A DNA stretch of 64,000 nt, taken from contig WACJ01000182.1 of assembly GCA_008973525.1 (NCBI GenBank), forward strand, positions 186,001 through 250,000, read 5' to 3'. The position numbers were made by a program, and so were the translations under genes. Positions 20,616-34,370 of the stretch are shown in pieces. Each line of letters opens with the position of its first letter. Positions within the stretch are counted from its first letter, which is position 1. The notes beneath the pieces are model-generated. The model did not search any database. It was not told where the DNA came from and was given only the letters and a program-made list of their open reading frames with translations. The DNA comes from Stenopsyche tienmushanensis. Lineage: Eukaryota; Arthropoda; Insecta; Trichoptera; Stenopsychidae.

Positions 20616-23446
20616 GAATTTAGCTCAAGAAATAGAAGATTCAAAGCAATGTTGAGGCGGTTTTACTTCAGGTTGAACAGATTTATCATCATTAACTTGC
20701 TACATTGAAAGAAGGATTGTAGGTCGAATAGATGCCTATTTTTAAGTATATAATTTAGGGTAGATGATACATTTTTTTATGATTTAAAGACTTTGGTTTT
20801 GAAACTATTTTTTCATCTGGAAGGCAAATTATAATAGTAAATTCAGATAAAGATTATGCCGAAGGATACGTTTTTTTCTTGTTCAATTTATTTTATACCC
20901 AAAAACGACTCCTGTTTTTTTGGAATGTAAATATAATATAATATATAAAATGAATCCCCTTTTCGCGCAAACACTATTGATATCTTTCTCGGAAACTTTC
21001 CTGTTTTTGTCAACCTGTAATCGAAAACGAAGTGTAATGCCGAAATAAATATTAATGTGTTGTTTTCGTTCGGTAAAAACGTCGCTCGTCGTATCCTTGT
21101 CTCCTTTTTTATGGGATTATTTACGATTTCTCAGGATGTTATAAGAAACGTATAAATGAACGAACAAACAGGGTAGAAATACTCTAATCGAATATATTTA
21201 GTTTGTATTATAATATTGTTTATTTTTTTACTCGGACAGGAACGAGATTGGTCTTTTTAAAAGTGTCTCGTTTAACACATTTTTTTGTATTTGTTGTATG
21301 CCTGAACGAGCCGGATTTATCTCCACAAACGATGTGTTGGAAATGTGTGATAAACTGCCACCAGTCAATATTGGCTGCTCATTCAGGCGAAAGTTTGCCA
21401 TTCGACTGTACCTTACAAAATTAATGCAAGTTGAATGCTTCCATAGGGGTTGGTTCATATATTTCCTCCCCGAGGCATCCATATCGTATCAGGAAGGTGT
21501 GAAACAGTGTTTCCAAAACTTATTTAAGCCCTAGTTTCTCGGATATAAATCACATTTTTTCTAATCAATACATCAATGAAACTTTATCATCCGTCGGTCG
21601 CTTGTGTTTCTGTTGGAACGCTCGTGTTTATGCTCATTATAGATACATACGTCTTTCAATATCAACCATATATAAACTCTTTGTGTGAATAAAATTGCCC
21701 AGATTTAATAATGCAGATTTATTCAATCTGAATTTCTTGCAGTGATTGTGATATCGTTTCATTTATAATTATAATGATTTTTTTTACTGCGTAATATTAA
21801 TGAGTACATCGCGAATGCATGGTATTATCTTGTCGTCACCCTTCACGATGTTCGCCCCTTTTTTACCTCCCCAATGGGTGGTTCATGTCGCAAACTGAGT
21901 CAGCTGTCATCTTCCGTTCATCGTGAATGCAAAATTAATACTTCGAGGTAAATGCCGAGGTGTAATTAATTTTCGCATTTGACACCAAAATCTTCGACAG
22001 CGAACGCAATATCGACGATTCTCTTATGCTCCAGATTAATCGTTAAAAATACGTATTAGTAACTTGCATGTGATTGTCAATGGTATTTGGAAATTAAATC
22101 CGGGAACAAAGAATATGCATATCCAACAACTGCCCCCCCAGCATCCTGTAACTCTTTCGCACCCATTTTACATTCTATATGCCTATCGTCCTCATCAGCT
22201 TTGTTACGGCGTCCCTTCAGTGTGACTTTCTTTTTTGAAGTCCCCTTTTTTTAGGTGGTGAAGACGTAAAGATGAGACTCTCATCCGCTTCGTTTCATCG
22301 TGCATTTTGATGGGAGTACAAATAACACGTATTCCTCTTTTATCTGAGAGGGGCTGTATATACAATTTATAAGAAACCTGATTTGGGTTCAGGTGTATAA
22401 TGGACCAATTCGACGAAGTAACTGTCTATCAAAACCCATGTAAAATCAACAGTTTAGTGGGAAAACAGGATGATTTGCATATTTGTGCAGAGGACGTGAT
22501 AGCACATGCCCTGATGTTAATTCTTATATTTTGCCAAAGAAAGACGTTAGATAAATCTTTTAAATATAAATATAATATCTTTTTCGTGTAAATATAAAGT
22601 CTTCATCAAATACTTTTATTCCTATAAATATTTATTTTTTATATTAACACAATAACTGCGATCTTCTGAAACAACCCTTGATCTTCTGGTCCTTAAATAA
22701 TGATGCAAACTAGTGCGAAAAAGGATGTATATATAAGGACCTTATTTAAATTTCTTCCAAGAAAGGTGTCAGCAAAGCGAAAAATCTCATTTATTAGCCA
22801 ACAAGTATATTGGTGGCGTAATATTTGGTGAGTACTATCTTGGAATGGTATTTTATGTAGGAAGCAGACATATACGAAGTTTCCCCGTAATTAATGTGTT
22901 AATATGTTTTTATATATACTTTCCTTGTTTTGTATAAATTTAATTTTGGAATAATGCAATATATTTTAAGATTTTTGTACGTATCAATATAGGTGTAGAT
23001 TTTTGTTCAAATAATTTATGAATCCGGAATAATTATTTGATAAAGTCCACCTTTGATTCGGATGAAAGCGTTGAATCTGGTGATGAACGTATCGTATGCT
23101 ATATGAACATAACTTTTCAGAAAATTAAAAACTCACATTCTGATATTTTTAGCGAATAATTTTGCCTCCAAAATAAATGGAGCATTCCACGGACCCTTAT
23201 TAGAAAAGTTTATCCTAATTTCCTGGCTAATTTTATCATTCACGTATAGTTCCTCTCCTACCTAAAATATTACCATTCGAATAGTCTCACCCTAATTTAA
23301 CCAAATGTAGAAGGCAGTGGTGAACCACCACATATACGTTTTAAATCCCTAGAAAAAATCCTATAGGGAATGCCTATATCCGATTATGAATATGGCACCG
23401 TAAGAAGAAAAACAAATATGAACACCACTGCAGTGTGGAATTGAAT
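20616..23446. other. Gene-free stretch
   Basis: No gene is recognised. Overlapping opposite-strand ORFs at 21228-21534 and the 63-codon ORF at 22400 lack family features. 21800-22350 has more balanced base composition than its surroundings and might be regulatory, but nothing specific is seen. Confidence 0.4.
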
Positions 23447-23712
23447 ATACATTCAAACCTTTTTTTTTGTGCGACTTTTTTTGTGAGATTTCGAAGTTAT
23501 GCGGTTTTTTTTAAAGCATTTTTTTTTAAATTCACTAAGAGTACGCATCGAGATATTTTGGATAAAATAGAAAATAAATCATCTACACTAATTGAAATCT
23601 GGGAAAAATCTTTATTTATATGAATTATATTGTTGAAAAGAGAAAATCCATGGAACCAAAGTCATAGCTTTTTTTGTGTGATTTTTGTTTTTGTGCGATT
23701 TTCCACGGATTT
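23447..23712 (+). mobile_element. Tigger-type MITE, copy lacking its right end
   Basis: Begins TACATTCAAACC with a T-rich stretch, then TGAGATTTCGAAGTTATGCGG and AGAGTACGCATCGAGATATTTTGGATAAAAT, nearly the same as in the copies at 42998 and 59003. It reaches GTCATAGCTTTTTTTGTGTGATTT and GTGCGATTTTCCACGG but lacks the terminal CTACCGCAC segment. Confidence 0.65.
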
Positions 23713-24191
23713 ATTTTCACTACTTGGTTCAAATGGAGATCTGGACAAGTCATTGCATTTTTATAGCAATACTTTGCTGCAAAATTATAATGGACTTTCT
23801 CTTTAGCCTAATATTTGATTTGATTATAAATTCTAAATTATGTGACAATTTCATGATTTGTTTTTATTTTATGAATATTAGCAGTTTAATGTGCGATTTA
23901 TTTTATTTCATGTCTAACACAAAAACATGAGCTGAACAAGGTCTTGTTTTTCCATAGTCACTCACTGCTCCAAATTATTCACACAAGAGCCTTCTCATTA
24001 ATTCGTACGCGGTTGTTTTGTTTGTTTACTATTTGCTGGACTGTAAATATTATTATCTATATGTAAATAATATTATTATCATTTTCAGAAAAATGTATAA
24101 CTTTTCTACGCTTTGTTTCGAATGTTGTTCCAATTAAATCATTACTCTCCGAAAAAAATCTGAGTAGGTTTCTCGTTATTTAGAACCTATA
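23713..24191. other. AT-rich spacer
   Basis: Nothing identifiable; short hydrophobic ORFs are a by-product of T-rich sequence. Confidence 0.4.
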
Positions 24192-24620
24192 TTAACCCCT
24201 CAAAGAGGTAAGACACAATGTTATGTCCGAATTTCAGTGAGTCATAAAGAGCAATCTTTCACGTTGAACTGGAAAGCAGACAAAGACGGAAAGTGTTTAG
24301 CACGTTGAGTTTGGAGAGAAACAGAAACGGAGAGATTATCTTTCAGGTTGGTGATTGTGAATGGGTGACAGAGACGGAGAGAGTATCTTGCGTTCATCGT
24401 TCGATTGTATAGATCGTTAACCCAAATGTATCGACTAATTATGATGTGTAAATAATATAATGAATCGAATTCAAGTTTATTGTTTATTTGAAGAAATTAC
24501 CGAATATTGTGTGCTATCGACAGTGTTTATTTATTTAAATACAAGCTTAATACATGCTGCGGCAGTCCTGACAGATAAGTGGATTTGTATGACATATAAA
24601 GCAATCGTATTATTATGTTT
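24192..24620 (-). mobile_element. piggyBac-type MITE, reverse-orientation copy
   Basis: Read on the minus strand it has the family order: TCCACTTATCTGTCAGGACTG, GTAATTTCTTCAAATAAACA, ATTTGGGTTAACGATCTATA, ACAATCGAACGATGAACGCA, a CTCTCTCCGTCTCTGTC tract occurring twice, CTTTCCAGTTCAACGTG, and a terminal CTCTTTGAGGGGTTAA. The TTAA at 24192-24195 marks its 3' end. Confidence 0.65.
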
Positions 24621-27284
24621 AGATTTTATTTTGAATACTTATTTTTACATTTAAGTAAGAGTATAATGTTTCTTGCAACTTGTAAACAGCGATTTGATGG
24701 TAACACTTGATCTGGCGACCTTTGTACTGTTGTATTCAATATTTGTTATATATATAAGTATTTCATTTTTCTTCCCTTGTTGTTAAGTAGATTAATACCA
24801 TTGGCTATTATTTTAAGATGTAAACATCAATATAAATATAAGTTGTTTGTCGCATTGAACAAATTGCCATATTCTTTCCTTGGATGCTCGGATTCCATTA
24901 GCTTATTACAGGGTTCAAATAAATTTCAGTAAGAGCTCTCGACTATGAGTATGGGTCGTGAAAGCTGAACAATAAATTATATATAGCCCCAGGATAGCCA
25001 TGGCGAGGGTGCAAATAGTTCCCTATCAGGTAACATACGTCTTTTGTGGACAAATAGATCGTAACGAGCACCCGGTCCTCTGCGACAAATGTTTTAGACA
25101 TTTGAGGTTGATTCTTATTTATTTATATGGTCCTAAAAAAAAACAGGCGAAGAAATCCCCATAACGAGTCCCTTAAATAAAAATGAATGGATGCATTTAT
25201 TTCGCTCTGCGCTATCATCAAACGATGGGTGGATGAAATTTATTGATATTGCTCAACCTTGATTTTTCGAACAGATTGAGACTAATTTAGAGATGTGAAA
25301 ACGAAAAAGGTTCTGAGACAAGTTTGCGGGGATAATAAAGAAGGATTACGAATGAAACCGATCGCAGTAAAAACTCAAGAAAGATGGCTATTTTCTACGC
25401 CATAATACATCTTGAAACTTAATTTAAAAATTGAAAGTACAAAATCCAAAAAAAATACAAGATCTTACGGTCAAACTGAAGCTTGTAATATTAAAATGTC
25501 ATATTCGTTATTGGATGTAAGTATTCTAGATATAAGTTTTTTTTAAGGAAATAATCATATTGTAATATGAACACTCGATTACTAAGTCTAGATTTGCTTA
25601 AAGCTTAATATATTTGCTTAAGTTAATTAAGAATAAAATCACCAGACCAAGTGTTACAAAATTCACCATGTCATGGATGTCAAAATCCACTTTTTTTGGC
25701 TCAAAACTTTGTATTTTTACACAAGTCAATATAAAATATAATCATCTTTAATATTAATAATCAACTTCATCAATGCTTATAACTCTGAAGAACAAAATAG
25801 ATTTAAATCATCCAAATAAAAATGTATATCTTTTGATTGTTAGGAATAGATCATAAATTTGATTGGCGGTGTTCAAACCCTAATCTATAAAAACATTAAA
25901 TTCGTATGTGTTCTTTATTTGTTACGGATTTCGTCATGTTTACCCTTAATAATAAAGTAAGATTTATGCAATACGCAAAAAAATTAGAGATTTCCTTCCC
26001 TATGTCTGGACAAAGACTGAACCCGAATGAAAACATTCGAAAATATAGGGTTTCTTTCGGGAGGACTTAATATTTAAGTGATAATATCCAAATGATTGTA
26101 ATTCATGAATCAATATATCAAAATTTAAACATAAAGTTTACGTATTGTTCCTTCATTCGTTTCAATTGCCTGATATGAATAATAACTTCTCTGTACATTG
26201 AAAGATAAATATCCGAATTGAGCGAAATTCAAAGCAAAGCGCTGAAAATGGTTCATTCTCATGAGAGTGTCAACCAACTTTATTTGTCCAATTTTGAAAT
26301 TAATAGTTCTCGGCCTGGCGAATCCTATAAACAACCAGTTTTGCTTGGTTACGACATCTAATATCAAAACTGCTCATGGCTGATCAGCACTACATTGCCC
26401 CTACATTGTAATAATTTGCCAGCTCCACGTCTATGCTACAATTATTTAATTTGCAATATTGCAACAGTGGGATGTTCGCCAAGTATGAAGTGCACTACAA
26501 AGTTCCTCCCTTGTTTAATGAATAATTTATACGCGTCGTATGTTGATTTGGAGAAGGGAAGGCACCGGGATCGAAAGACAAGAACGGAGTCAGAGTTAAT
26601 ATTTGCACGACGTACCCAGCTGGAACAAAAGCCCTCTTCTCCACCCGTCTGTCTATCGTGTCTATCTATCCTGCCGTTTCTTTGACGAGGCAATGAAACG
26701 CGATATCGTAAAATAGGAGAATTTATCTCCCGGCACTGAAGTTTGAACGGGCATATTTCTCCCCTACCAACAGCCGCTCTCAAACTAATATTGAGCAAAC
26801 ACCGCTTTATAACGAAAACTTAGTCCATCTTTGATCGTTCTGCGGGGATGGAGTATTTTTCGTGTGGAAACTTTTAATATACACAAAGGATGCATCTGCA
26901 AGCCTCCAAACCGCAGCAATATACCGCTTGAATAAATTTGAGCTAAATCTGAGCATGTAATATGAACAAAAAAAGAAGACCTCTTCGCTTCGTTCGGTCA
27001 TATGCATCCTCATGAAAGCGGCGATATTTTTCGAGCCAGGACGCTAATTAGACCATAGAATACCCGTAGCCTTTTCGACAGTAATTGGAATCAGCTCATT
27101 TGTAAAAATCGATGCCCAAAATTTATTAAACTCGCTGAACAGGTCGCCAATCCTTTTAGAATGTGTATATTTTTTTTACATACATGGAATCACTTTTATT
27201 CGTTATCGTTCTTATGTTATCAATCTGTATTGGAGATTTTTCAAAGGATAATGGGATGAACTTCCAATTTCAACCTCCAACTTG
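24621..27284. other. Gene-free stretch with a more GC-balanced tract at 26380-27060
   Basis: No gene is recognised. The two opposing ORFs at 26395-26685 and 26442-26798 cover a tract of near-balanced composition; neither translation resembles a known family. The tract is a candidate conserved non-coding element by composition only. Confidence 0.35.
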
Positions 27285-27462
27285 AAATCGATCGTATACA
27301 ATCGTGCGATGTATGCAGAGAAGCTCTCCGTCTCTGTCTTCCGAACTGCGCTACGTTCTCTCTCTGTCTCTGTCTGTCTTCGAGCTCAATGTACAAGAGT
27401 GCTCTTTCTGAAAAGTGGAGGGGGGATCTCAGGCCCTGGGATAGTACTTCTTTAGGGGTTAA
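27285..27462 (+). mobile_element. piggyBac-type MITE, 3' fragment
   Basis: Contains ACAATCGTGCGATGTATGCA, repeated TCTCCGTCTCTGTC motifs, GAGCTCAATGTACAAGAGTG and CTCTTTCTGAAAAGTGG, and ends TTCTTTAGGGGTTAA with TTAA at 27459-27462. This is the same 3' half as the copies at 9540 and 24192. Confidence 0.6.
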
Positions 27463-30400
27463 ATTATAGATTTGTAGATAGCAATAAGTTACATGGCAAT
27501 GCACCAGAGGTAGTCCTGCCCTCGACCAGATAAGTTGCGTATAAATCATGAGTTGATGCTGTAAATATAAATAAAAAATTGGATTTATACATCTTACCAG
27601 CTACTAAAGATATTTTAAATTGAATGGCAAACGAAAATGGTGTTAAAAATGGGTTTTTAAATTTTGCTCAGCATATTTACAAAATCTTACAAGCTTATTG
27701 GTTCAGTACATAATTTATTCAAAGCTAAACATTCACTTCTAAAAAAAAGTATCGTTTGCGCCAGGATTGAAAATTATTCCAAGGTGAGGTTGGATTTGCT
27801 TTTTTTTCAATTACTTTCAGGTTCTAAAATTGGGAAAGTTGCAAGATCGTGCTCCAAGCTTTTAACTTCTATTTGACTTATTCGTTTTCTCCGCAGTGCT
27901 GTGGCAAAAAGCTGGTTAAAGTAAAAGCTCACAGAGTAACTAAAGCTCAAGGAGCTTTATGGCTCTCAAGGAATCTGTAATATATTGTGTGGAAACGTTA
28001 AACAATGTGTTTTTGTCTATCAGTACATTGAAAGCAATTGTTTTCGGGAGTGAAGCCTGGAATCGCGTTGGAACAGCGTTTTCCAAACTTTTAGTATGAT
28101 ACAATCTTAACGCATGATATAATACCCCGATTTAAATGATTTGAATTCAAGTTTTAAATTATTAGCATTTTTTTTCTGTAACGTTGAGAATTATTTATCT
28201 TGTGTTTAAATATCACAATTAGGGAATCCAATTCCGGGATCCCTGACAGTTTAGGTGCTCATGAATCCCGGGATTGGTAAACGTAGTCCCGAAAAACTCG
28301 GGATTGAAATTTTCATCTAACAGAAATTGTACACCTCACCAGCACGATGAAGGCTACTAAATCGAGACATTCCCGCCGAAATCTGGACGCTTGGATACAG
28401 TGGCGTAACTACTAATTGTCGAGCTTAGGCAACGCCTAGGAGCAGTAACTGTATAATCTATATATACATATATGAAGTACATATATGTTTTTCAAATTTT
28501 TGTATAAACTTTTCCCTACCGGTGATGTATTTACTACACCTCGACGCTAATAATGGGAATATCGATATGAAATATAATAGATACGGGGTTGAGAATTTTT
28601 GTATTCCTCCGTGATATAATTACGAAATCACATTAAAGTATTATAATATATAAGTATTCATCTGTAGCGACGGAAATAAATAATTTGTCGGGAAATCGGG
28701 AATTTTGAGAATTTTAGTCCGTGTCTCAGCAGAAAGGAATTGTATTAGTCACATTGATGGTGTTATACGACTACGTTACTTCGGACATGTTTTCAAAATA
28801 ATATTTGAATTTTTAAGTGTTTTATTTATCTTTTTTTGAGTTGTATTTTTATTTTTTCTTAAATAAATAAAAATCTTTCGCCTTCAAGTTATTTTTTTAT
28901 ATTAAACAAATGGACTTATTAGTAATTTTATATGCCAGAATATATATATAATTTCCCCTAATATATATTATCTGGCCAACCTATCACAGCCGGTCTATTT
29001 GATTGCTCGTTAATTTTCTTAATGATCTAATTCTAATATAATTTTTGAAAAAGTAACATATTCTATGTACAAAACTTGTCTAAAAATATGTATTACGCTT
29101 GGATATAATTTAATTTAATTTGACACGGTAACAAATAAGACAAGGCGTATATCTAAAAATATGAACTTCTGGGACATTTCGTTGTTTGGATTTAAAATAG
29201 TTTGAAATTAAATTTGGAGGCATTCATTACATATGCAGTGCTCAAATCTGGTTGTATATAAATTAACGTACAAATGTGTTATCAAAATAGAGATAAGGTT
29301 TAACTTCCCTCGTTGCGGTACTAAATCTATCTGCATAATATTCCGTCCAAAATTTGTGGGTCGCAGCAACAAAGGCTGTATGTGTATGATTTATCCTCGT
29401 GAATATTAGAACTATTAATGTCAATACAATGGGGTTTATGTTCGTAGTAGGTTTATTCACCGGTAGTGGAGGTATCGGTATATCCAAGTTTATGGTCGGT
29501 GTATCCGGGCGATATACCTACCCTTTATTGATTCGGGGGGGATGGATGAGTCCCAGCTTGGGGTAGGAGAAATCCCGAATAAAGAGAGAGCTTTTCGTCA
29601 ACCACCGTTTAATACGGATCCACATGCAAAATGCGATTCGGCATAAAAGCTTTCGGGATCATCAATCACGGTTTTATTTGCGATACAAAACATTCGCGCT
29701 GAAAGGTCCGGTTTCCATAATATAAACATATCATGTTCCGGGGGTGTCGTATTCAATTCGGGAACAATGTCATGCAAACGATGCGAGGCCCTTGTGCTTA
29801 AAAATGTGGATGAGCTTTGTGCAAAAATAATCTTCCTTCCGGACTTATTAAGATTTTCTTATATTTTTTAAGCTGTATTTGAATAAGACCCTTAAGATTG
29901 TAAGAGTATACACTTTGTAAATTCGTTTATAAAATACTTTGCATATCAATGCATCAATCAACTTCAATATGGAATGCATTTGGTTGTCTTGTCAACTTTA
30001 AACTGTTTTGATTATATTGGATATACATAATCGAATATTTTTTTGACTTGATTGTCTCAAACAAGATTTATCTTATATATTGATAATTTTGCCACAATAA
30101 TAAATCATAATAATTTTGAATTTTTTCTAGCCCAACCTTGATCATTTAGGTCTTCGTATCCTACATAATTTACATATTATTCACTAAAAATTTCCTTAAT
30201 ATCCACTGATTTACACGATGGATTATATTTTGAAAAATCGTCAATATAATAAATCAATACTAACATTTTTAAGGAAAATTAATGGTTGAATCTCAAAAAG
30301 TATAATTTTAATTTAAAGCTTTATTTTAATGAAACATACAATCTAATCGATCTAATGTAATTGATTAGTATTGTATAATGGTACAGAAAAAAGGTGTAAT

Positions 30401-30625
30401 TTTTCAGCATTATTACAGAGTTTATTTCGCTTCGTTTCTAAAATGTAATTTTAACCTATGATTATGGATATTAGATATACATTGGGGTCAAATAAATGGA
30501 TACAGAGTGCACTTGATTAACATTGTCTTAATTAGCTGAATCAAAAATACTTAAAGCCATCGTGTCTTCAAATATTTTTGTGAACATCAATGATATAAAC
30601 AATATATGCACAGAAAAAATTGAAT
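27463..30625. other. Gene-free stretch
   Basis: AT-rich sequence without recognisable genes. 28220-28400 contains repeated CCGGGAT/TCCCGGG words (AATTCCGGGATCCCTGAC, GAATCCCGGGATTGG), perhaps a short decayed repeat. 29440-29800 is more GC-balanced, with nothing identifiable. Confidence 0.4.
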
Positions 30626-30955
30626 ATACAGGGTGTTTTGCACATCGATCGACGTTTTTTTTTTGTTGGATTAAGGGGGTTATTTGCTACGTTTTAAACA
30701 TAGGTCATATGTCCTAAGTGTCAGGGTTACAAAACCGACACCACTGGATTTCTTTGCCTGGGGATTTACTCTATTCCGTGGCTCGCATGATCTCCAGACC
30801 TGACACCATTGGATTTTTTTTGTCTAGGGACTTGCAAAAGAATTATGTAAGAGGAAATGCTACTTCAGATAAGTATACTTGAAATAAAAAAGGATATCGT
30901 GCGTGCATACGAAGCAGGGGTGGCTAATTTGAACAAATTTTGTAAATAAATTTAA
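30626..30955 (+). mobile_element. Mariner/IS630-type non-autonomous repeat, copy 1
   Basis: Starts TACAGGGTGTTTTGCACATC, an end shared with 36147 and 63650. Inside are GTCCTAAGTGTCAGGGTT and about one and a half units of the 65-bp motif described at 37008. The unit GTGGCTCGCATGATCTCCAG then ACCTGACACCATTGGATTTT can be read as a damaged ARSPDLTPLDFF, the segment around the second catalytic Asp of Tc1/mariner-like transposases. The tail (30840-30950) matches 36840-36965 in inverted orientation. Confidence 0.6.
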
Positions 30956-32861
30956 TAAATCTTAAGAGATGTTTCTACCTTACCTTGTTGGTTTAAAAAA
31001 AAACTTTTTTTCTTCGTGTATCCTAAAGAAACAACATTTAGAATAAGTTCAGTAAATTTCAAGTCGATATAAATGAAATTCGCAATGTTATAAGTCGACG
31101 AGGAGAGGAGAAACTTTAAATGCGTTTTTCTCGAAACTACTTTTTCCAAGCTCATGGAAGTGCTTTCACATGGCTTGGATGAGTATTGTTTATGAAATTT
31201 AGCAAGCACATGTATAATAAACGTCTTCATCGTATAGACTACAATTATACAAAAATATTCAAAAGTGTTTATTTAATGAACAAAAAACGTTGGTAAAAAC
31301 ACAAACTTTTTTCGATCGTTTATTATTTTTTTATTTTGCAATATTTCTTTTTAATTTTAGTCTAAGCCATACATAATATTAAATAAAATAAAAATATGTG
31401 TAATTTTTTTGCTACTAATCATCTGTTCAGGTCTTAAGACTTCCATGGTGAAGAATGTTACTGCTCGCCTACCAACATACGTGACTCCTCCCCACTCCCA
31501 CTACACCATACTTTGTCAAACTTTAAAAAATATTTTTATGTTTAATATAAATCGCCTAGTCAACATACTAAATATCAATATTCTATATTTAATATTTTTT
31601 GCATAAAAAAAGGATCAATTTTAGGCCCAACAAGGTAGAAACGTCCCTTAAACATAGAAAGTATTATCTCAACTCTGACCCTGGCAAACTGGTAATTCTT
31701 CAAGTTTAACGACTTATTGAATGATATGTATGATATGTAGCATATCGTTGGAAAAGGGTATGTTTGAAAAGGGGTTGTTTGTATGTGGTACTATGGAAAA
31801 TTAAAAATTCACACATTCGTTGTTTTAAATATAATTTTTCTTTTATGGTGAAGGTGGATGAAATTTTAAAAAAGGGCGTGAAGTGTATTTTTACTCTCCA
31901 CACTCTTATTGCGTTTGAAATCTCTTATCTTGTAATTCCTTCACAGCATTTTATTGTTATTGAAATTTGATTGTATAATTAATTATTGTATATTTAACGT
32001 ATATGTATTTTATATATAGGGCTCTCAAAACTCTTGTATGTATTTTTTTCCTAAAAGGGTCCCCAAACTCCGATCACGTTTCAGTGCCAAAGCAGATAAA
32101 GGGAATTAATCACACTTAGAAATAGTCCCCTATCACAATTTAATCGGCTTTTCCCCTCTGTTTTTCATTCTTACACTGGGTGAATATTTTTTTAAATTGC
32201 ATACATCTTGATAATATAAATTTAAACCATCAAACAAAATTATTTTTTGTATGAAATATGAATTAACCAAGTTGCAAATGATTTAAATGTATGCGATATT
32301 TTGTTCGATGTGAAAAATAAATTAAGCCTTAATGGAGTTTTTTTTTAAATAAATGAAAACACATTTAAATACGAGCCTTTAAAGTTATAAATTACGAAAA
32401 GGATATATAAAACAAGTTCAAAAATAGCTCCAGATGCCAAAAGCGCCTGCCCGTACAGCAATCGAGGTTCGCAGGGCGCTCGTTAAGGGTGAGAGGAGCC
32501 GAGTGATTAATGACGGTTCCTCTCAGAGTCAAGATTGAGATTTTGTTCCCTCGTTTAGAAAAAACCTTTCCGCCATTATGAAACGAGTCGATGATAATTA
32601 GTGCTAAATTAACCACTTTGGGGGGTATGAAGGCCCTATTGTGCACTTTTTCTTACTAAACATCTGACGTTTTGGCGTTGGGATTGTGGATCTCTTCGGC
32701 GCCGAGGCCGGGGAATATTGTCGAAATTAACCGACAAAGTTGTGACAGCTCAAATTGAAACGGTAACGACTTTGCAACTTCATTTTTCTTAAGAGAGCCG
32801 CTGGGATATTTATAAATGGTGTACGAGAGTATATTAAAGCAACACACAAAGGGTATTTTGT
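30956..32861. other. Gene-free stretch
   Basis: No gene is recognised. 32400-32830 has near-balanced composition and several opposing ORFs (32392-32646, 32656-32847) without family features. It lies directly before the hAT pseudogene and may be non-coding conserved sequence or part of that element. Confidence 0.35.
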
Positions 32862-34370
32862 ATGAAATATTTTTTGGATAAATATGTAGCCAAAAAGAAC
32901 GAGCAAGAAGAATATGCGATCAATCAAAATTTGACCAAAGTATTCCCCCAAGGTGGTCGCGACGGGTTTCTTACAGGGTCGCCAACTTATACAGTCAACT
33001 ATTATTCAGAAAAATATCTGAAATTCGACTTTACTAACTTGACTAGCAATGAAATAGAGAAGCCATAATGTATATTGTGCAAAGTAGTTCTCGGTCATGA
33101 ATCTATGAAACCTTCAAAACTCAAACGTCACTCAGAGGCGAAGCATTCACAACACACTAAAAAGGATTTGGAGTTCTTGCGTTGGCATGAAACTAGTTGC
33201 AAACATCAGTTTCCAATTTGTAGTGAACTTGAAACTTCTACAAAAAGTGAAGATATTATAGAGAAGATTAATACCGTTTTTGAGACTGGAAGATTAAAGT
33301 GGAAAAAATGTGTGTGAGGTTTGTACAGATGGTGCACCATCTATGCTTGGGTCAAAATCTGGTATTCAGAAAAATGTAAAAGAAGTAGCTCCCCAAGCAA
33401 ACTGCATGATTCACCGGTATGCCCTTTTCAGTAAGACTCTTCTAACTCCTCTACAAGGAGTACTTCATCCATTGATAAAAATCGTAAATTACATCAAATC
33501 TGGAGCTCTTAACACCCGTCTGCTTAAAGAGCTATGCAAAGACATGGATTTTGATTACGATGTTATTCTTTTCTACACTACAGTATGCTGCTTGTCGAAA
33601 GAAAGTGTTGTGAATCGTGTCTGAATTGGCAGATGAAATCGAGTTGTTCCTGGAAGTGCTAGAGAAACATGATATTTCGGTAAACTTCATCGACAAAGCT
33701 TGGCTGAAAAGTGTAGCATTTCTAGCAGATATATTAGAACAGCAAAATAGGCTTAATCTGGAACTTCAGGGAAAGGAAACGAATATTATCACATGTCATG
33801 AAAATCTCAGGGCATTTTTATCCAAGCTGTAAAACTGGCGAAAAAAAATAAATCTTGAAAATATTGCAATGTTTGAGAAACTCTGCAGTGTGTTAGATGA
33901 ATCTGAAGGCGATATGAATGAAAATTTTAAGGAGGAGATTTTTGGGCATCTCGAATCCCTTGAAAATGAACTTCAGCATTACTTCCCTGAGCTGAAAGAA
34001 AAATAAACTAAATTGATATGAAATACATTTTCTGCTACTTCTTGAATTAACTACAAATCCCGATGAATTACAAGAGGATTTCTTGGATTTGCGGAATGAT
34101 TCCTCGGTATGTAACATGTTTAATGAAAAATTGCTCACACAATTCTGGTGTGGTATGTATCATTCATACCCAAATGTGACGATGCTTGCCTTTCGAGTTT
34201 TAGTTTCATTGTGTCTAAATATTTCTGGGAGAGTGGATTTCCAACTTTTCTTCGTTTAAAAGATAGAAATAAATTAAAAGTTTGAGAATGACATGAGGTT
34301 GGCGTTGACAAAAACTCACCCGCAAATTTTGAGACTAGTTAATAACATGCAATTTCAACCATCGCATTAA
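32862..34370 (+). pseudogene. hAT-type (ZBED5/FAM200-like) transposase pseudogene
   Basis: In order on the plus strand: YTVNYYSEKYLKFDF (32985-33030); a BED-type zinc finger CILCKVVLGHESMKPSKLKRHSEAKH (33068-33150) with its Cys2-His2 spacing; VCTDGAPSMLGSKSGIQK (33319-33375, containing the hAT catalytic Asp of CTDGAPxM); MIHRYALFSKTL; NYIKSGALNTRLLKELCKDM; NRVSELADEIELFLE after a frameshift near 33610; ENELQHYFPELKEK; LTQFWCGMYHSYPNVTMLAF; and NDMRLALTKTHPQILRLV at the C terminus. Stops at 33066, 33830 and 34003 and several frameshifts disable it. The region between the BED finger and CTDGAP is far shorter than in the family, so part of the gene is deleted. Only the BED finger segment above exceeds a short motif; its key residues are C, C, H and H. 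Confidence 0.88.

Noticed and set aside
21228..21534. Opposing ORFs of 84 and 78 codons
   Set aside because: No recognisable domain, and the two frames cover the same bases on opposite strands.
26395..26798. Overlapping opposite-strand ORFs of 96 and 118 codons
   Set aside because: Neither translation shows a family signature, and overlap on both strands indicates a stop-poor tract rather than a gene.
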